Positions 27,252 to 37,395 of a DNA stretch of 64,000 nt are shown piece by piece. The translations under genes were made by a program, and so were the position numbers. A model generated the notes under the pieces. It was not told the origin of the DNA. It searched no databases and worked only from the letters and a program-made list of their open reading frames with translations. The number at the start of each line of letters is the position of its first letter. Position 1 is the stretch's first letter. Origin of the DNA: Gottfriedia endophytica (GTDB lineage: Bacteria; Bacillota; Bacilli; Bacillales; Bacillaceae_G); the NCBI RefSeq assembly GCF_017814275.1, contig NZ_JAGIYQ010000004.1, forward strand, positions 62,001 to 126,000, in the 5' to 3' direction.

Positions 27252-28187
27252 TTAGCTTTTAAAGATTTGATTAATTTTTTCAATCTCATCAATACTTAAA
27301 TGGACATCTATTGTTTTTAAGTTATTTAATACTTGATCAGGTCTTTTTGCACCTGGAATTAATACATCAATGGAATTTTGAGTTAAGTACCAAGCAAGAA
27401 CAACATGAGCAACTTCAGCATTTTTATTGTAGGCAATGTCTCGAACTTGTTCTACTTTTTCTAAGTTACGAATAAAAGTTTCTCCTTGGAATAAAGGTCT
27501 CTTTGCCCTTCCATCTTGGAATGTTGTATCTTTTGTGTATTTTCCGCCTAATAGGCCTGCCGCAAGTGGAAAATAAGGGACGAATGAAATGTTATTTTCT
27601 GAGGTATAAGGTAATAGATCTTTTTCAGCCTCTCGTTTAAATAAGTTATATTCGGATTGTAGGACATCTACATAGCCATTTTTATTTGCTTGAGTTAATT
27701 GTTCAATAGAGAAGTTAGATACGCCAATTGCTCTAATTTTTCCTTGATCTTTTAATTCCTTTAGTGCACCAACAGCTTCGTCTTTTGGTGTATTTTGATC
27801 AGGGAAATGAATATAAAATAAATCAATATAATCGGTCTGAAGGCGTTTTAAGCTACCTTCTACAGCCTCTTTTAAAAAACGAGGTGAATTATCTAACTCA
27901 ATTTTCCCATTCGCAAACTTATGAGCACCTTTCGTTGCGACGATAGCTTCTTCTCGGTTGCCCATTTCTTTGATGACTTCTCCAATTAGTTCTTCTGAAC
28001 GTTCTGGACCATAAATAAATGCAGTATCTAAAAAGTTAATTCCATTTTCTAAAGCAGTACGAACGATTTCTCTTCCTGTCTCATCACTAAGATTTGGATA
28101 AATGTTATGTCCACCAACAGCATTTGTGCCTAAACCAAGAGGATTTACGTATAAATCAGTTCTACCAATTTGAACTTTTTTAGCCAT
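27252..28187 (-). CDS. Aldo/keto reductase
   Basis: A 311-residue NADPH-dependent TIM-barrel reductase. The catalytic tetrad is visible: Asp in FLDTAF, Tyr in FIYGPE, Lys in ATKGAH and His in YIHFPD. The NADPH-binding GAKRPDQV lies near the C-terminus. It resembles B. subtilis IolS/YqkF-type enzymes. Same strand as the Gfo/Idh gene but 134 bases upstream, so a joint transcript is possible but not shown. Confidence 0.9.
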   Translation of the reverse strand: MAKKVQIGRTDLYVNPLGLGTNAVGGHNIYPNLSDETGREIVRTALENGINFLDTAFIYGPERSEELIGEVIKEMGNREEAIVATKGAHKFANGKIELDNSPRFLKEAVEGSLKRLQTDYIDLFYIHFPDQNTPKDEAVGALKELKDQGKIRAIGVSNFSIEQLTQANKNGYVDVLQSEYNLFKREAEKDLLPYTSENNISFVPYFPLAAGLLGGKYTKDTTFQDGRAKRPLFQGETFIRNLEKVEQVRDIAYNKNAEVAHVVLAWYLTQNSIDVLIPGAKRPDQVLNNLKTIDVHLSIDEIEKINQIFKS

Positions 28188-28455
28188 TTATTATTGTCAT
28201 CTCCTTTTTTCAACCTCGCTAATATCATATCAAAGTACGAGATGTGAAAGAAAATAGTTAGCTTAACTATTTGAATATTATTAAAATTATTTATGTTTAG
28301 TGGAGCAATAGTGTGGTTGTATTAGCTTAGTTACTATAATTGCTCAAACTGAAGACTGAAATATCTAAAAAAAGCTGTCAAAAGTTAAAAGATGATTGTA
28401 TACTTTTTGGGGCAAAATAATTTTGTGAGTCTAGTATGTGATCAAGGAGAGTTAC

Positions 28456-29661
28456 ATGAAAAAGAAGGAAGAGATTTCATATAGGAAGTTGCTTGGAATT
28501 TCAGGTCTGGGCTGGATGTTCGATGCACTAGACGTAGGTATGCTGTCTTTTATCATTGCAGCTTTAAAGGTTGATTGGAATTTATCAGTGCAACAAATGG
28601 GTTGGATTGGAAGCGTTAACTCGATTGGAATGGCAGTCGGTGCATTTGTTTTTGGAATATTAGCTGATCGTATTGGAAGGAAAAATGTTTTTATTATTAC
28701 GTTATTGTTATTTTCTTTGGGGAGCGGCGCTTCAGCATTTTCAACGACCTTATTTATGTTTTTGTTCTTACGATTTTTCGTTGGTATGGGACTTGGAGGA
28801 GAACTACCTGTTGCTTCTACCCTTGTTTCTGAAAGCGTTCCGGCTGAAAAGCGAGGAAGAGTCGTAATCTTATTAGAGAGCTTTTGGGCAATCGGATGGA
28901 TTGTTTCTGCTTTAATTTCTTATTTTATCATACCGAAATATGGTTGGGAAAAGGCATTATTGCTAGTGATGATTCCAGCACTTTATGCACTCTACCTACG
29001 CTTTAATTTACCAGATTCACCGCAATTTCAGTCCGTACATAAAAAAGAAAGACTGTCCGTTTTACAAAGCATTAAACAAGTGTGGTCTAAACAATACATA
29101 CGTCCAACAACCATGCTTTGGATCGTTTGGTTTTGTGTTGTATTTTCTTATTATGGAATGTTCTTATGGCTTCCAAGTGTTATGTTAATGAAAGGATTTA
29201 GTTTAATAAAAAGCTTTAAGTATGTATTAATAATGACACTCGCTCAACTACCGGGTTATTTTACAGCAGCTTGGTTAGTTGAAAAGATTGGAAGAAAGTT
29301 TGTTTTAGTTACTTATCTAATAGGTACAGGATTAAGTGCATATTTCTTTGGTTCAGCTGAATCACTGACACTTTTGCTATTAGCAGGAATGTTTCTTTCA
29401 TTTTTCAACCTTGGAGCATGGGGAGCATTATATGCTTATACGCCTGAACAATATCCGACAGTCATTCGAGGGACTGGTAGTGGGATGGCTGCTTCCTTTG
29501 GGCGTATAGGTGGAATATTTGGACCTTTATTAGTTCCTTATCTGGAAGCTCAACATATTTCAATTATCTCGATCTTTACGATCTTCTGTATTGCCATTTT
29601 TATTGGAGCATTAGCAGTATTATTATTAGGAAAAGAAACAAAAAAAGTGGAACTGATATAA
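28456..29661 (+). CDS. niaP: Niacin permease, MFS (NiaP/YceI type)
   Basis: A 401-residue transporter with 12 predicted helices and the MFS loop motif (GILADRIGRKNVF) after helix 2. It matches, as I recall it, the B. subtilis NiaP sequence nearly end to end (GWMFDALDVGMLSFIIAA, GELPVASTLVSE, YAYTPEQYP). NiaP imports nicotinate for NAD salvage. AAGGAGA precedes the chosen ATG; the frame also has a GTG six codons upstream. A niacin-repressor site was not recognised in the leader. Confidence 0.88.
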   Translation: MKKKEEISYRKLLGISGLGWMFDALDVGMLSFIIAALKVDWNLSVQQMGWIGSVNSIGMAVGAFVFGILADRIGRKNVFIITLLLFSLGSGASAFSTTLFMFLFLRFFVGMGLGGELPVASTLVSESVPAEKRGRVVILLESFWAIGWIVSALISYFIIPKYGWEKALLLVMIPALYALYLRFNLPDSPQFQSVHKKERLSVLQSIKQVWSKQYIRPTTMLWIVWFCVVFSYYGMFLWLPSVMLMKGFSLIKSFKYVLIMTLAQLPGYFTAAWLVEKIGRKFVLVTYLIGTGLSAYFFGSAESLTLLLLAGMFLSFFNLGAWGALYAYTPEQYPTVIRGTGSGMAASFGRIGGIFGPLLVPYLEAQHISIISIFTIFCIAIFIGALAVLLLGKETKKVELI

Positions 29662-29685
29662 AAAGGATATTCTACTTCAGTCAAA

Positions 29686-29732
29686 AAACAATAAGCTAAC
29701 CCTATTTTTTTAAGGGTTAGCTTATTGTTTTT
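29686..29732 (+). terminator. Bidirectional terminator between niaP and pepT
   Basis: A perfect 16-bp stem (ACAATAAGCTAACCCT / AGGGTTAGCTTATTGT) with T runs both ways. Confidence 0.92.
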
Positions 29733-29759
29733 AGACTTTTAATAGATTTAGTAAAAATA

Positions 29760-30998
29760 TTATGCCTCAGCTTCAAATAATTTAATGATCTCAATCACAA
29801 CTTGCGTAGCTTTGATCATATTGTCTACTGAAACATATTCATATTTACCGTGGTAATTTTCGCCACCTGTAAAAATGTTCGGTGTAGGTAATCCCATATA
29901 AGAGAGCTGGGAACCGTCTGTACCACCGCGGATTGGTTCGATGATTTGTTTAATATCTAAATTCTCCATTGCTTTGTAAGCGATATCAACAATTTCTTTA
30001 ACTGGTTCGATTTTTTCTCCCATGTTGTAGTATTGATCGTTCATTTCTAAAATGATGTTGTCTTTACCATATTGCTCTTTAAGATCTAGGGCAATTTTTT
30101 CAAATGTTGCTTTTCTTGCTTCAAACTTTTCTTTATCAAAATCTCGAATAATATAATGAAGTTCTGTTTTTTCTACATCGCCATTCATTGAAATAAGATG
30201 ATAGAATCCTTCGTATCCTTCAGTAAATTCTGGAGCTTCCTCTACAGGTAATTTACGATTAAATTCCATCGCAATTTTAGCTGAGTTTACCATTTTTCCT
30301 TTAGCTGTTCCTGGATGGACATTGCTTCCTTTAATTGTAATTGTTGCACCTGCAGCATTAAAACTTTCGTATTGAAGTTCACCAATCGGTCCGCCATCAA
30401 CTGTATAAGCAAATTTTGCACCAAATGCATCAACATCGAATTTGTGAGGACCTCTTCCAATCTCTTCATCAGGTGTAAAAGCAACTCTAATTTTCCCATG
30501 TTTAATTTCTGGATGTTTAATTAAATAAGCCATTGCGGTCATAATTTCGGTAATTCCAGCTTTATTGTCAGCACCTAGAAGAGTTGTACCATCAGTAGTG
30601 ACTAATGTGTGCCCTTTGTAATTATGTAGTGATGGGAATTTTTTAGGCGACATGATGACTTGTAACGTCTCATTTAAAACAATATCATTTCCACCATAAT
30701 TCTCTATTAATTGTGGTTTAACGTTAGTACCAGTAAAATCTGTTGCTGTATCAACGTGAGCTAGAAATCCAATTGTTGGTACTTCCTTCTCGGTATTTGA
30801 AGGAAGAGTAGCCATAACGTAACCATTTTCATCGATTGTGACATCTTCCATGCCAATCATTTTTAATTCTTCAACTAGTTTATTTGCAAGAACTAATTGC
30901 CCAGGTGTAGATGGGCATGTGTTACTACTCGCATCAGATTGTGTGTCCACTTTAACATAAGATGTAAAACGTTCAATTATTTCATTTTTCAATTTCAT
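29760..30998 (-). CDS. pepT: Tripeptide aminopeptidase (peptidase T)
   Basis: Cytosolic zinc peptidase of the M20B family that trims N-terminal residues from tripeptides. The 412 residues contain the metal and catalytic motifs [19 protein letters not shown] and PDEEIGRG, and [10 protein letters not shown] near the C-terminus. Length is typical. The start uses AAAGGAGC about five bases upstream. Confidence 0.96.
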   Translation of the reverse strand: MKLKNEIIERFTSYVKVDTQSDASSNTCPSTPGQLVLANKLVEELKMIGMEDVTIDENGYVMATLPSNTEKEVPTIGFLAHVDTATDFTGTNVKPQLIENYGGNDIVLNETLQVIMSPKKFPSLHNYKGHTLVTTDGTTLLGADNKAGITEIMTAMAYLIKHPEIKHGKIRVAFTPDEEIGRGPHKFDVDAFGAKFAYTVDGGPIGELQYESFNAAGATITIKGSNVHPGTAKGKMVNSAKIAMEFNRKLPVEEAPEFTEGYEGFYHLISMNGDVEKTELHYIIRDFDKEKFEARKATFEKIALDLKEQYGKDNIILEMNDQYYNMGEKIEPVKEIVDIAYKAMENLDIKQIIEPIRGGTDGSQLSYMGLPTPNIFTGGENYHGKYEYVSVDNMIKATQVVIEIIKLFEAEA

Positions 30999-31392
30999 TC
31001 AGCTCCTTTAAGTAGGTTGTTTTAATACTATCATGATAAATAAATTTTTACATAATTGGACGCCTTTGTTTATAAAATATTAATCCAATTTAAGTAAATC
31101 ATAATCGAAAACTTCTTATAAATATTTTTCCTATGTATTATTCTATAATACGAAATGAGCGTAATTTAATGGTTAATTTCTTTCGTCATTTTTAGAATAA
31201 TTCGTCTTTTTTGCAGAGAATTAATTTTTTGGAATAACTATGATGAATTGGTTATTAATCCCCCCATAACATAATAGACTTACAATGTTCTAGTATGTTA
31301 GACTGTTAAAGTTGTTCCAAAAAGAAAATTAAAAGCTTGTTTAAGATAATAATAGTGATTGAACTTGCATATAAGGAGGGGAACATTCATTT
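30999..31392. other. Divergent intergenic region, no gene seen
   Basis: About 390 AT-rich bases between pepT and the membrane protein gene. Only very short frames without ribosome-binding sites occur. The right end carries AAGGAGGGG before the downstream start. Confidence 0.5.
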
Positions 31393-32919
31393 ATGGAGAC
31401 AAAAAATTTCTACAAAAATAAGTTATTCTTCAGTCTCTTTGTTTTGAGTGTTTTTGGTTTGTATTTTTATTTGGCGTACAATACTCCATTGACACATGAT
31501 GATTGGACTTGGGGAAGTTCAGATGGAATCCATCGATTAAATAATTGGTTTGCGAATTATAATGGAAGATATATGGGGAATCTTTTTGAGTTATTTTTAA
31601 CTCGTGTTTATTGGATCAGATTCTTTGTGATGTCTTTATTTGCAACAGTTTTAGTTATACTAGCAGCGAATCAATCGAAAAATAATTCTTATTTCAATTA
31701 CATTTTAAGTTTAGTATTGTTCCTATGTGTACCTATTAATGTCATTAGCCAGACATACGCATGGATAGCAGGTTTTTCAAACTATATCACTTCAATTGTT
31801 TGTGTATTACTTTATTTAGCTATAATTAAAAATATTTTTGAAGATGATAAACCAGTTTATAAAACATGGATGATCATTGTAGTTATTCCATTAGGGATTA
31901 TTACTGAGTTATTTATGGAGCATATAACACTATACACACTATGTATGGCACTAATTGTTATCGTTTTTACAGCTATAAAATTTAGAAAAGTATATGCGGT
32001 TCATGTAACTTACTTTATTTCGACTGTAATTGGCGCAATTATTATGTTCACTAATGGAGCATATATGGCAATTTTCAGTGGAAAAGACCAATATCGCTCA
32101 ATTGGACAATCAGCCGTGGCTCATGAAAGTTTAGTTATGAAAATTTATCATACATTTACAAATGAGATGTATCCAATGCTATTTTCGAATAATGTTGTGT
32201 TGAATCTTCTAATAGCTACTTTCTGTATAATTTTAATTATAAAATACAAAAAGTCAGTTTCGATGTTTGGTAGTTTTATTAAAAATGGTCTATTAACTAT
32301 TTTAGTAATCTATCCACTTTATAAACCAATTGTGGTCGATCGATTAAAAATGAGTGTTTTCAAAATTCATACAAATGATTTTGAAGCATTCTTTTCAGTG
32401 ATTTTTTTCATAAGTGTTCTACTAACGATTTGGCTATATACAGACAATAAAAACTTTAAACAAAAAGCAAGTTTATATTGGTTATCAGCTATTGTTTTAG
32501 CTGCTCCACTAATATTTGTTCAACCATTTGGTCCAAGATGTTTTATTGCTCCATACACATTCTATGTAATGGTCACAATTCAATTAGGACAATATATTAT
32601 AGAAAAAAAATACTTTAATTTATTCTCTTTAAACAAATTATTTACTATTTTTGCTCTGTTTGTATCAGCTTGCTACATTTATATTTTTACAATGAATGGA
32701 ATGGTAGACCGTCAACGTATGGATTACATTCATCAGCAAGTTAATGCACATAAAGATGAAATTATGTTAGCAAAATTACCTTTTGAACAATTTTTATGGC
32801 ATAGTACGCCAATCATTGATAGTTACCAATATCAAACGTTTAAAGAGTATTATCATATTCCTGAAAACACTAAATTAAAAGTGATTAGTTATAAAAGATG
32901 GGAAAAAATGAACAAGTAA
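31393..32919 (+). CDS. Polytopic membrane protein, probably a GT-C-type glycosyltransferase (DUF6056-like)
   Basis: A 508-residue protein with about ten to twelve hydrophobic helices spread over residues 12-440 and a short soluble tail. Right after the first helix comes HDDWTWG, an acidic pair in the first outside loop, as seen in GT-C enzymes that use polyprenyl-phosphate sugars. The pattern resembles DUF6056 proteins near cell-wall glycan genes. No partner lies beside it; a GT2 enzyme of the DPM1/GtrB type is at 59.9 kb. The function is inferred from topology. Confidence 0.65.
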   Translation: METKNFYKNKLFFSLFVLSVFGLYFYLAYNTPLTHDDWTWGSSDGIHRLNNWFANYNGRYMGNLFELFLTRVYWIRFFVMSLFATVLVILAANQSKNNSYFNYILSLVLFLCVPINVISQTYAWIAGFSNYITSIVCVLLYLAIIKNIFEDDKPVYKTWMIIVVIPLGIITELFMEHITLYTLCMALIVIVFTAIKFRKVYAVHVTYFISTVIGAIIMFTNGAYMAIFSGKDQYRSIGQSAVAHESLVMKIYHTFTNEMYPMLFSNNVVLNLLIATFCIILIIKYKKSVSMFGSFIKNGLLTILVIYPLYKPIVVDRLKMSVFKIHTNDFEAFFSVIFFISVLLTIWLYTDNKNFKQKASLYWLSAIVLAAPLIFVQPFGPRCFIAPYTFYVMVTIQLGQYIIEKKYFNLFSLNKLFTIFALFVSACYIYIFTMNGMVDRQRMDYIHQQVNAHKDEIMLAKLPFEQFLWHSTPIIDSYQYQTFKEYYHIPENTKLKVISYKRWEKMNK

Positions 32920-32944
32920 TTTTACCCTGTATAAAGTGATAAAA

Positions 32945-32987
32945 AGATAGATAAAGTAGATCATAATTCTGCTTTATCTATTTTTTT
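32945..32987 (+). terminator. Terminator of the DUF6056-like gene
   Basis: ATAGATAAAGTAGA pairs with TCTGCTTTATCTAT (one mismatch region), then seven T. Repeat copy A begins at the last T. Confidence 0.85.
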
Positions 32988-33210
32988 GGCTCTTTTCTAA
33001 AAGATTGTTGCTATTTCAGTATGTGTAAGTTGATTGGAACGTAGGGATGCTCGCTTTCCTAGGGGCGTGAGCTGAGCCTCCTCGTCGCATATGCTCCTGT
33101 GGGGTCTCAGCCTTCCCGCATCTCCCACAGGAGTCGAGCACCCTTCCGTTCCAATCAATTTTTGCTTTTAAATTACAAAACCTAAAAGCAACAATCTTAA
33201 AAAAAGAGCC
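32988..33210. repeat. Family 1 palindromic repeat, copy A
   Basis: A GC-rich element of about 220 bp in AT-rich surroundings. Ends are inverted (GGCTCTTTT...GATTGTTGC and GCAACAATC...AAAGAGCC), with nested pairing inside (TTGATTGGAACG with CGTTCCAATCAA; GGATGCTCG with CGAGCACCC). Same orientation as copy E and opposite to B, C, D and F. Starts directly behind a terminator. Confidence 0.9.
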
Positions 33211-33228
33211 TATTATTAATAATGACGC

Positions 33229-33265
33229 AAAATGACTGTCTATGTATAAGATAGTCATTTTTATT
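33229..33265 (+). terminator. Isolated hairpin terminator
   Basis: A 12-bp stem (AAAATGACTGTC / GATAGTCATTTT) followed by TATTTC. No gene lies immediately before it, only repeat copy A. Confidence 0.6.
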
Positions 33266-33303
33266 TCTAAAAGTTTTTTTGTTTTGAAACTATTGATAAT
33301 AAA

Positions 33304-33360
33304 ATTGATTGAAGTGTGTACCCTTACGTTCCAATCAATAGGTACACGAAAACAGCCTAA
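33304..33360. repeat. Relic of a family 1 repeat
   Basis: Contains ATTGATTG then ACCCTTACGTTCCAATCAAT and ACGAAAACAGCC, which match the inner ends and outer tail of the full-length copies. The GC-rich centre is missing, suggesting internal deletion. Confidence 0.6.
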
Positions 33361-33491
33361 TTTTTTTAGTAATTATCAAATTTGTCATTATTTTTTTATG
33401 TCTTTCTTCACTTACAAAGGATTTGGATGTGACATCAAAGAATAAATATAGAATAAAGGATAACTCATGAAAAAGATGGGGGAGAAAACAC

Positions 33492-33953
33492 ATGGAAAAA
33501 GTAAAAGTAACGATTAATATTGCCATAATGATAGAAGAGTTACGTAAACAAGGGGTAAGCACTGACGAAATACTTAGTCTATTACATAAAGGGGATCCAA
33601 AGAATTTTGATGAATATGGAAAAGGATTTCCTGATTGGGAATCATTTATAGGGTTTTATGAGAAAAATCAAGAGCACGCAGTAAAAGCAATAGAAGAGGG
33701 GTATTGTTTAACTTTCCTTACAAAAGGCTCACTTCAAACATTGTTACGTATCAAATTTGACTTACAACCAGAAAGTGACTATCAGGTTCATGAAAAATAT
33801 TTAGATGAAATTAAAATGACAACGGAGAACTTCACATTATTGAAATCTCTTTTAGCACCTAATTGGGTCATTAATAAAGAATGCTTTGATCAAGAGAAAG
33901 GTGTTCATGTATTACGAATTGAATTAGTTCAGCATACAAAACAAGGTGTTTAA
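33492..33953 (+). CDS. Hypothetical cytosolic protein
   Basis: A 153-residue protein that I do not recognise. It is mostly helical and charged, with no signal peptide or membrane segment. The N-terminal part (about 5-35) could form a helix-turn-helix-like pair (IMIEELRKQGVSTDEILSLL). Two cysteines occur (YCLTF, ECFDQ) without a metal motif. A GGGGGAG lies about ten bases before the ATG, and a terminator follows 35 bases after the stop, so it is probably a real single gene. It is flanked on both sides by family 1 repeats. Confidence 0.75.
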   Translation: MEKVKVTINIAIMIEELRKQGVSTDEILSLLHKGDPKNFDEYGKGFPDWESFIGFYEKNQEHAVKAIEEGYCLTFLTKGSLQTLLRIKFDLQPESDYQVHEKYLDEIKMTTENFTLLKSLLAPNWVINKECFDQEKGVHVLRIELVQHTKQGV

Positions 33954-33987
33954 TTAATAAAATTCTTTTACCTAAATACAAAGGGAT

Positions 33988-34024
33988 GAACAAGCTACTG
34001 AAATCAAAAGTAGCTTGTTTTAAT
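33988..34024 (+). terminator. Terminator of the hypothetical gene
   Basis: ACAAGCTACT pairs with AGTAGCTTGT, followed by TTTAAT. Confidence 0.85.
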
Positions 34025-34200
34025 GTTGAAAATAAAGTTGATTGGAATGGAAGGTGCGAGACTCCTGTGGGAGCGGCGGGACAGGTGAGACCCCGCAGGC
34101 GTGCCGAGGAGGCTCACCGCCCGCCCCACGGAAAGAGAGTATCCTGGAATGGAAATCAACTTAACGTATTTTTAAATAGCAACAAATTTTACGAATACTG
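34025..34200. repeat. Family 1 palindromic repeat, copy B
   Basis: Same orientation as copies C, D and F. Contains GACTCCTGTGGGAG, GGTGAGACCCCGCAGG and GGAGGCTCACCGCCCGCCCC, then the end TAGCAACAAA. The left outer end is missing. Belongs with copy C to the GTGAG/CTCAC subgroup. Confidence 0.85.
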
Positions 34201-34208
34201 CCTAGTTT

Positions 34209-34874
34209 TTAGGCTTTATTTAATGAATTAGCCGGTCTCACAGTATGATCAACTGTACTAGCTAGAATACTTTTTGCTATAAAAAATTGTGCTAAATAGT
34301 ATGTGGTCATAATTAGTATATTGGAATATGAAATACTTGAAACAAATTGATTCCAAGATAAAATAGAGTCAGAAATCATAAAAAGAACACTTCCAATTAT
34401 TGCCCACTTATTCGCAGTCATAATAGCAGACCAAACCATCGTTGAAATAACAGTAATATAGAAAATGACAGGCCAAATGAGTGATGTGTCACCTTTATCT
34501 GTTAGATGATGAATAATCGTGCTTCCCATATAAATGGCGTAAATTGCGATTGGTAAAATCATCATGAGTCGAACACGTGAAAAACGCCATTTGCTTAAAA
34601 ATCCTCCAACATAAAATAAATGCCCAACTAAAAATGAGCTTAGCCCAAAAATAAACCAAGTAATCAACCAATCACCCTGCATACAGAAAAATAACCCGGT
34701 TAAAATGAGCCATCGGTTTTTAGATGAAGCGAAAGGGTTTTGGAGGTAAGCATAAATTAAGATTAATAACATTGGGATTAATTTAAATAAAATCTTTATT
34801 GTTAGTGGGTCAGACGGAATTAACCATATATAAATGATTGCCATAATTAGTATTGCTAGAGGCAGACGTTTCAT
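34209..34874 (-). CDS. Lysoplasmalogenase-like membrane protein (YhhN/TMEM86 family)
   Basis: A 221-residue integral membrane protein with about eight helices. Family marks are the acidic GDWLI near residue 67, FLVGHLFYVGG near 82 and the second acidic site in MISDSILSWNQF near 171. Members hydrolyse the vinyl-ether bond of lysoplasmalogens or related lipids; activity in bacilli is unproven. The stop lies next to repeat copy B, whose hairpin tail (GCCTA/TAGGC) overlaps the last codons. Confidence 0.85.
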   Translation of the reverse strand: MKRLPLAILIMAIIYIWLIPSDPLTIKILFKLIPMLLILIYAYLQNPFASSKNRWLILTGLFFCMQGDWLITWFIFGLSSFLVGHLFYVGGFLSKWRFSRVRLMMILPIAIYAIYMGSTIIHHLTDKGDTSLIWPVIFYITVISTMVWSAIMTANKWAIIGSVLFMISDSILSWNQFVSSISYSNILIMTTYYLAQFFIAKSILASTVDHTVRPANSLNKA

Positions 34875-34989
34875 AAAAAAATCCTCCTTATAGTGAATCC
34901 TTAAACTGTATCATTCTACTTAATATAATGAAATCCTTTTTAATTTCCTAAAATGAAATCAATTTGGAGAAATCCATCTCAGTCTCAAA

Positions 34990-35023
34990 GAAAAAAAGCT
35001 ACCTGCTAGTTAAAGGAGGTAGC
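34990..35023 (-). terminator. Terminator of the MATE gene
   Basis: GCTACCT pairs with AGGTAGC, followed by seven T on the minus strand. Confidence 0.82.
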
Positions 35024-35064
35024 AAAAATAAGAACTATTTGCATAATAGTTATAATCGAATTAA

Positions 35065-36423
35065 TTAAGATGCTACAGCTGCTGTCTCTTCTTTTTTCTT
35101 CTGTAATAAATTTAGTCTAATAAATAATGTAACAGCAGAGAAACACAATCCTGAAATTAAACCAATCCAGTAACCTTTTGCGCCCCAATCTGTATTAGTT
35201 GCAAGGAAGTAGCCGATTGGAAGAGCAACAACCCAGTATGCAAGAATCATCATTAATAGTGTGATATTGACATCTTTATATCCTCGCAATGCACCTTGAA
35301 TCGGAGCTGCAATTGCATCAAATAATTGGAAGAAAATCGCAAAAATAAGAAATCCCCCAGCCATCATCTGCACGGTATGATCATTTGTATAAATTCCTGC
35401 TACGTCATATCTGAAGAGATAAATGATCAAACCAAAGACCGACGCAACGAGAAGCGCCATTAGGATTCCTATAATGCTATATTGCTTTGCAGAATGAAAG
35501 TTTTTTGCTCCAACCTCATACCCAACTGCAATTGTAAGCGCCATGGAAATACTTAAGGGAACCATGTAAAGCATCGATGCAAAGTTCATCGCTATCGTAT
35601 GTGCTGCAATTGTGATTGTATCAAATTCACTTAATAAAAGTGTAACAACTGCAAATACACTTACTTCAAAAAAGATACTAAGTCCAATTGGCAAACCAAT
35701 CTTCAGTATAGTTTTCCAAGCTGAAAAAGAAATCGGAGAAAAAGTTCTCAATACACGATAAGATGTAAATGGTTGTTTTGTAAGGACAATGTAAGTTGCT
35801 AAGCCTAAAATAATCCAATAAGTTATAGCTGACGCAACGCCTGCACCTACACCACCTAAACGAGGAAAACCAGCATTCCCAAAAATAAGAAAATAATTAA
35901 GAACTACATTGATCGGGACAGAAAGAACGGTAATAATCATTGTTGTCCTTGTTCTACCAATTCCATCAATAAAATAACGTAAAACACTATATAAAAATAG
36001 TGGAATAATACCAAATGAAAGTGCTCTTAAGAAGTGATAAGCAACTGTTCTTACGTGCTTCTCAAGATTCATGTGATCTAATACAGGGTTAATTAAAAAA
36101 GAACCAATTATAATGATTGCTACTCCAACAGTCAGTGCTAAATATAATCCCTGTGTGATAAGAGGAGCAATTTTCTCTTTTTGCTGTGCACCATTATAAT
36201 TTGCTACTAATGTAGTTACGGCAATTAATATCCCTGTAAGTCCTGTACTAATCGGTACCCAAACACTCACACCAATTGCAACACCTGCTAAATCTTTTGG
36301 ACCATAATTTCCTGACATTACTGTATCAAAAAAAGACATTGCGAATAATGTCACTTGGGTAACTAATATGGGTAGTAATAATTTTAAAAAGCGTGTGATT
36401 TTTTTCTTTACTGAACTAGTCAT
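35065..36423 (-). CDS. MATE-family multidrug/cation efflux pump
   Basis: A 452-residue transporter with 12 helices in two homologous halves, of the NorM type. Typical segments are SFFDTVMSGNYGPKDLAGVAIG in helices 1-2 and the second-half TIAAHTIAMNFASMLYMVP. It exports drugs or other organic cations using a Na+ or H+ gradient. The start is set at MTSSVKKK because GGAGGGG precedes it; a longer frame of 21 codons upstream lacks a site. No regulator gene lies beside it. Confidence 0.9.
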   Translation of the reverse strand: MTSSVKKKITRFLKLLLPILVTQVTLFAMSFFDTVMSGNYGPKDLAGVAIGVSVWVPISTGLTGILIAVTTLVANYNGAQQKEKIAPLITQGLYLALTVGVAIIIIGSFLINPVLDHMNLEKHVRTVAYHFLRALSFGIIPLFLYSVLRYFIDGIGRTRTTMIITVLSVPINVVLNYFLIFGNAGFPRLGGVGAGVASAITYWIILGLATYIVLTKQPFTSYRVLRTFSPISFSAWKTILKIGLPIGLSIFFEVSVFAVVTLLLSEFDTITIAAHTIAMNFASMLYMVPLSISMALTIAVGYEVGAKNFHSAKQYSIIGILMALLVASVFGLIIYLFRYDVAGIYTNDHTVQMMAGGFLIFAIFFQLFDAIAAPIQGALRGYKDVNITLLMMILAYWVVALPIGYFLATNTDWGAKGYWIGLISGLCFSAVTLFIRLNLLQKKKEETAAVAS

Positions 36424-36591
36424 TTTCCCCTCCATCTCAAAACAATACGTCAATTGTAACATGTTCTCCTTGATTAGTTTATTCACCAGGGAAATTTTTT
36501 AACTCTTGATTCCAAAATATGTTTACTATTCTATCACAATAAATAATTGAATTGTGATAAAATTCATATAATTGGGTTAGGGGGGATAATG

Positions 36592-37395
36592 ATGAACAAT
36601 CAAAGTGAAGTAGCCGTATCAATTCGTAATCTTGAGATGTATTATGGCTATAAAAAAGTATTAAATAATATTAATTTAGACGTGATGAAAGGACAAATTG
36701 TTGGTTATATAGGTCCAAATGGAGCCGGAAAAAGTACGACAGTAAAAATTTTATTAGGATTAATCGAAGGATATGACGGAGAAATAACCGTTCTAGGAGA
36801 GCGTATTGGGAATGGCAATGTAGATTATAAGAAAAAGATTGGCTATGTTCCCGAAATAGCTGAGATGTATGAAAATTTATCTGCTAGAGAGTATTTAACT
36901 TTTGTTGGAGAGCTATATGGTTTGTCCTTTGACCATGCAGATCAGAAGGCTAGGGAGCTAATGAAAAGTTTTGGATTAGAAGAAATGTATGAAACAAGAT
37001 TGACTTCATATTCGAAAGGGATGAAACAAAAGGTTTTATTAATCTCTAGTTTATTACATAATCCAGATATCTTATTTTTAGATGAGCCATTAAGTGGATT
37101 AGACGCAAACAGCGTAATGGTCATAAAAGAAATATTGGCTCAATTAGCAGCGCAAGGTAAAACAATTTTTTATTCCTCGCATATTATGGAGGTTGTTGAA
37201 AAAATAAGTCACCGAATAATTCTTTTGAATGGTGGAGAAATTGTAGCGGATGGTACATTTGAAGAACTAAAAGAACAAAGTAAAGAAGGTTCCTTAGAAG
37301 AAATCTTTAACCAATTGACTGGTTTTAATGAACACAAGGAAATCGCAAAAGATTTTGTCCAAACGATTCAAGAGGTAGAACAGAATGAAAAATAA
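36592..37395 (+). CDS. ABC transporter ATP-binding protein
   Basis: Cytosolic ATPase of a two-gene ABC system (about 267 residues). Walker A GPNGAGKST near residue 45, signature YSKGMKQK (non-canonical, as in EcsA-like exporters), Walker B ILFLDEPLSGLD and an H-loop SSHIMEVVE. The C-terminal 25 residues are acidic. Two adjacent ATGs (36589 and 36592) follow GGGGGG; the second has better spacing. It overlaps its permease by 11 bases. Substrate unknown. Confidence 0.88.
   Translation: MNNQSEVAVSIRNLEMYYGYKKVLNNINLDVMKGQIVGYIGPNGAGKSTTVKILLGLIEGYDGEITVLGERIGNGNVDYKKKIGYVPEIAEMYENLSAREYLTFVGELYGLSFDHADQKARELMKSFGLEEMYETRLTSYSKGMKQKVLLISSLLHNPDILFLDEPLSGLDANSVMVIKEILAQLAAQGKTIFYSSHIMEVVEKISHRIILLNGGEIVADGTFEELKEQSKEGSLEEIFNQLTGFNEHKEIAKDFVQTIQEVEQNEK

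Noticed and set aside
32988-33210. Insertion sequence
   Set aside because: No transposase frame and no clear target duplication; only a non-autonomous, MITE-like reading is possible.
33016-33258. 80-residue minus-strand frame rich in Gly, Arg and Cys
   Set aside because: It lies almost wholly inside family 1 repeat copy A. Similar frames (33986-34231, 39060-39260, 39138-39329, 59554-59745) appear in other copies and reflect the GC-rich palindrome, not a gene.
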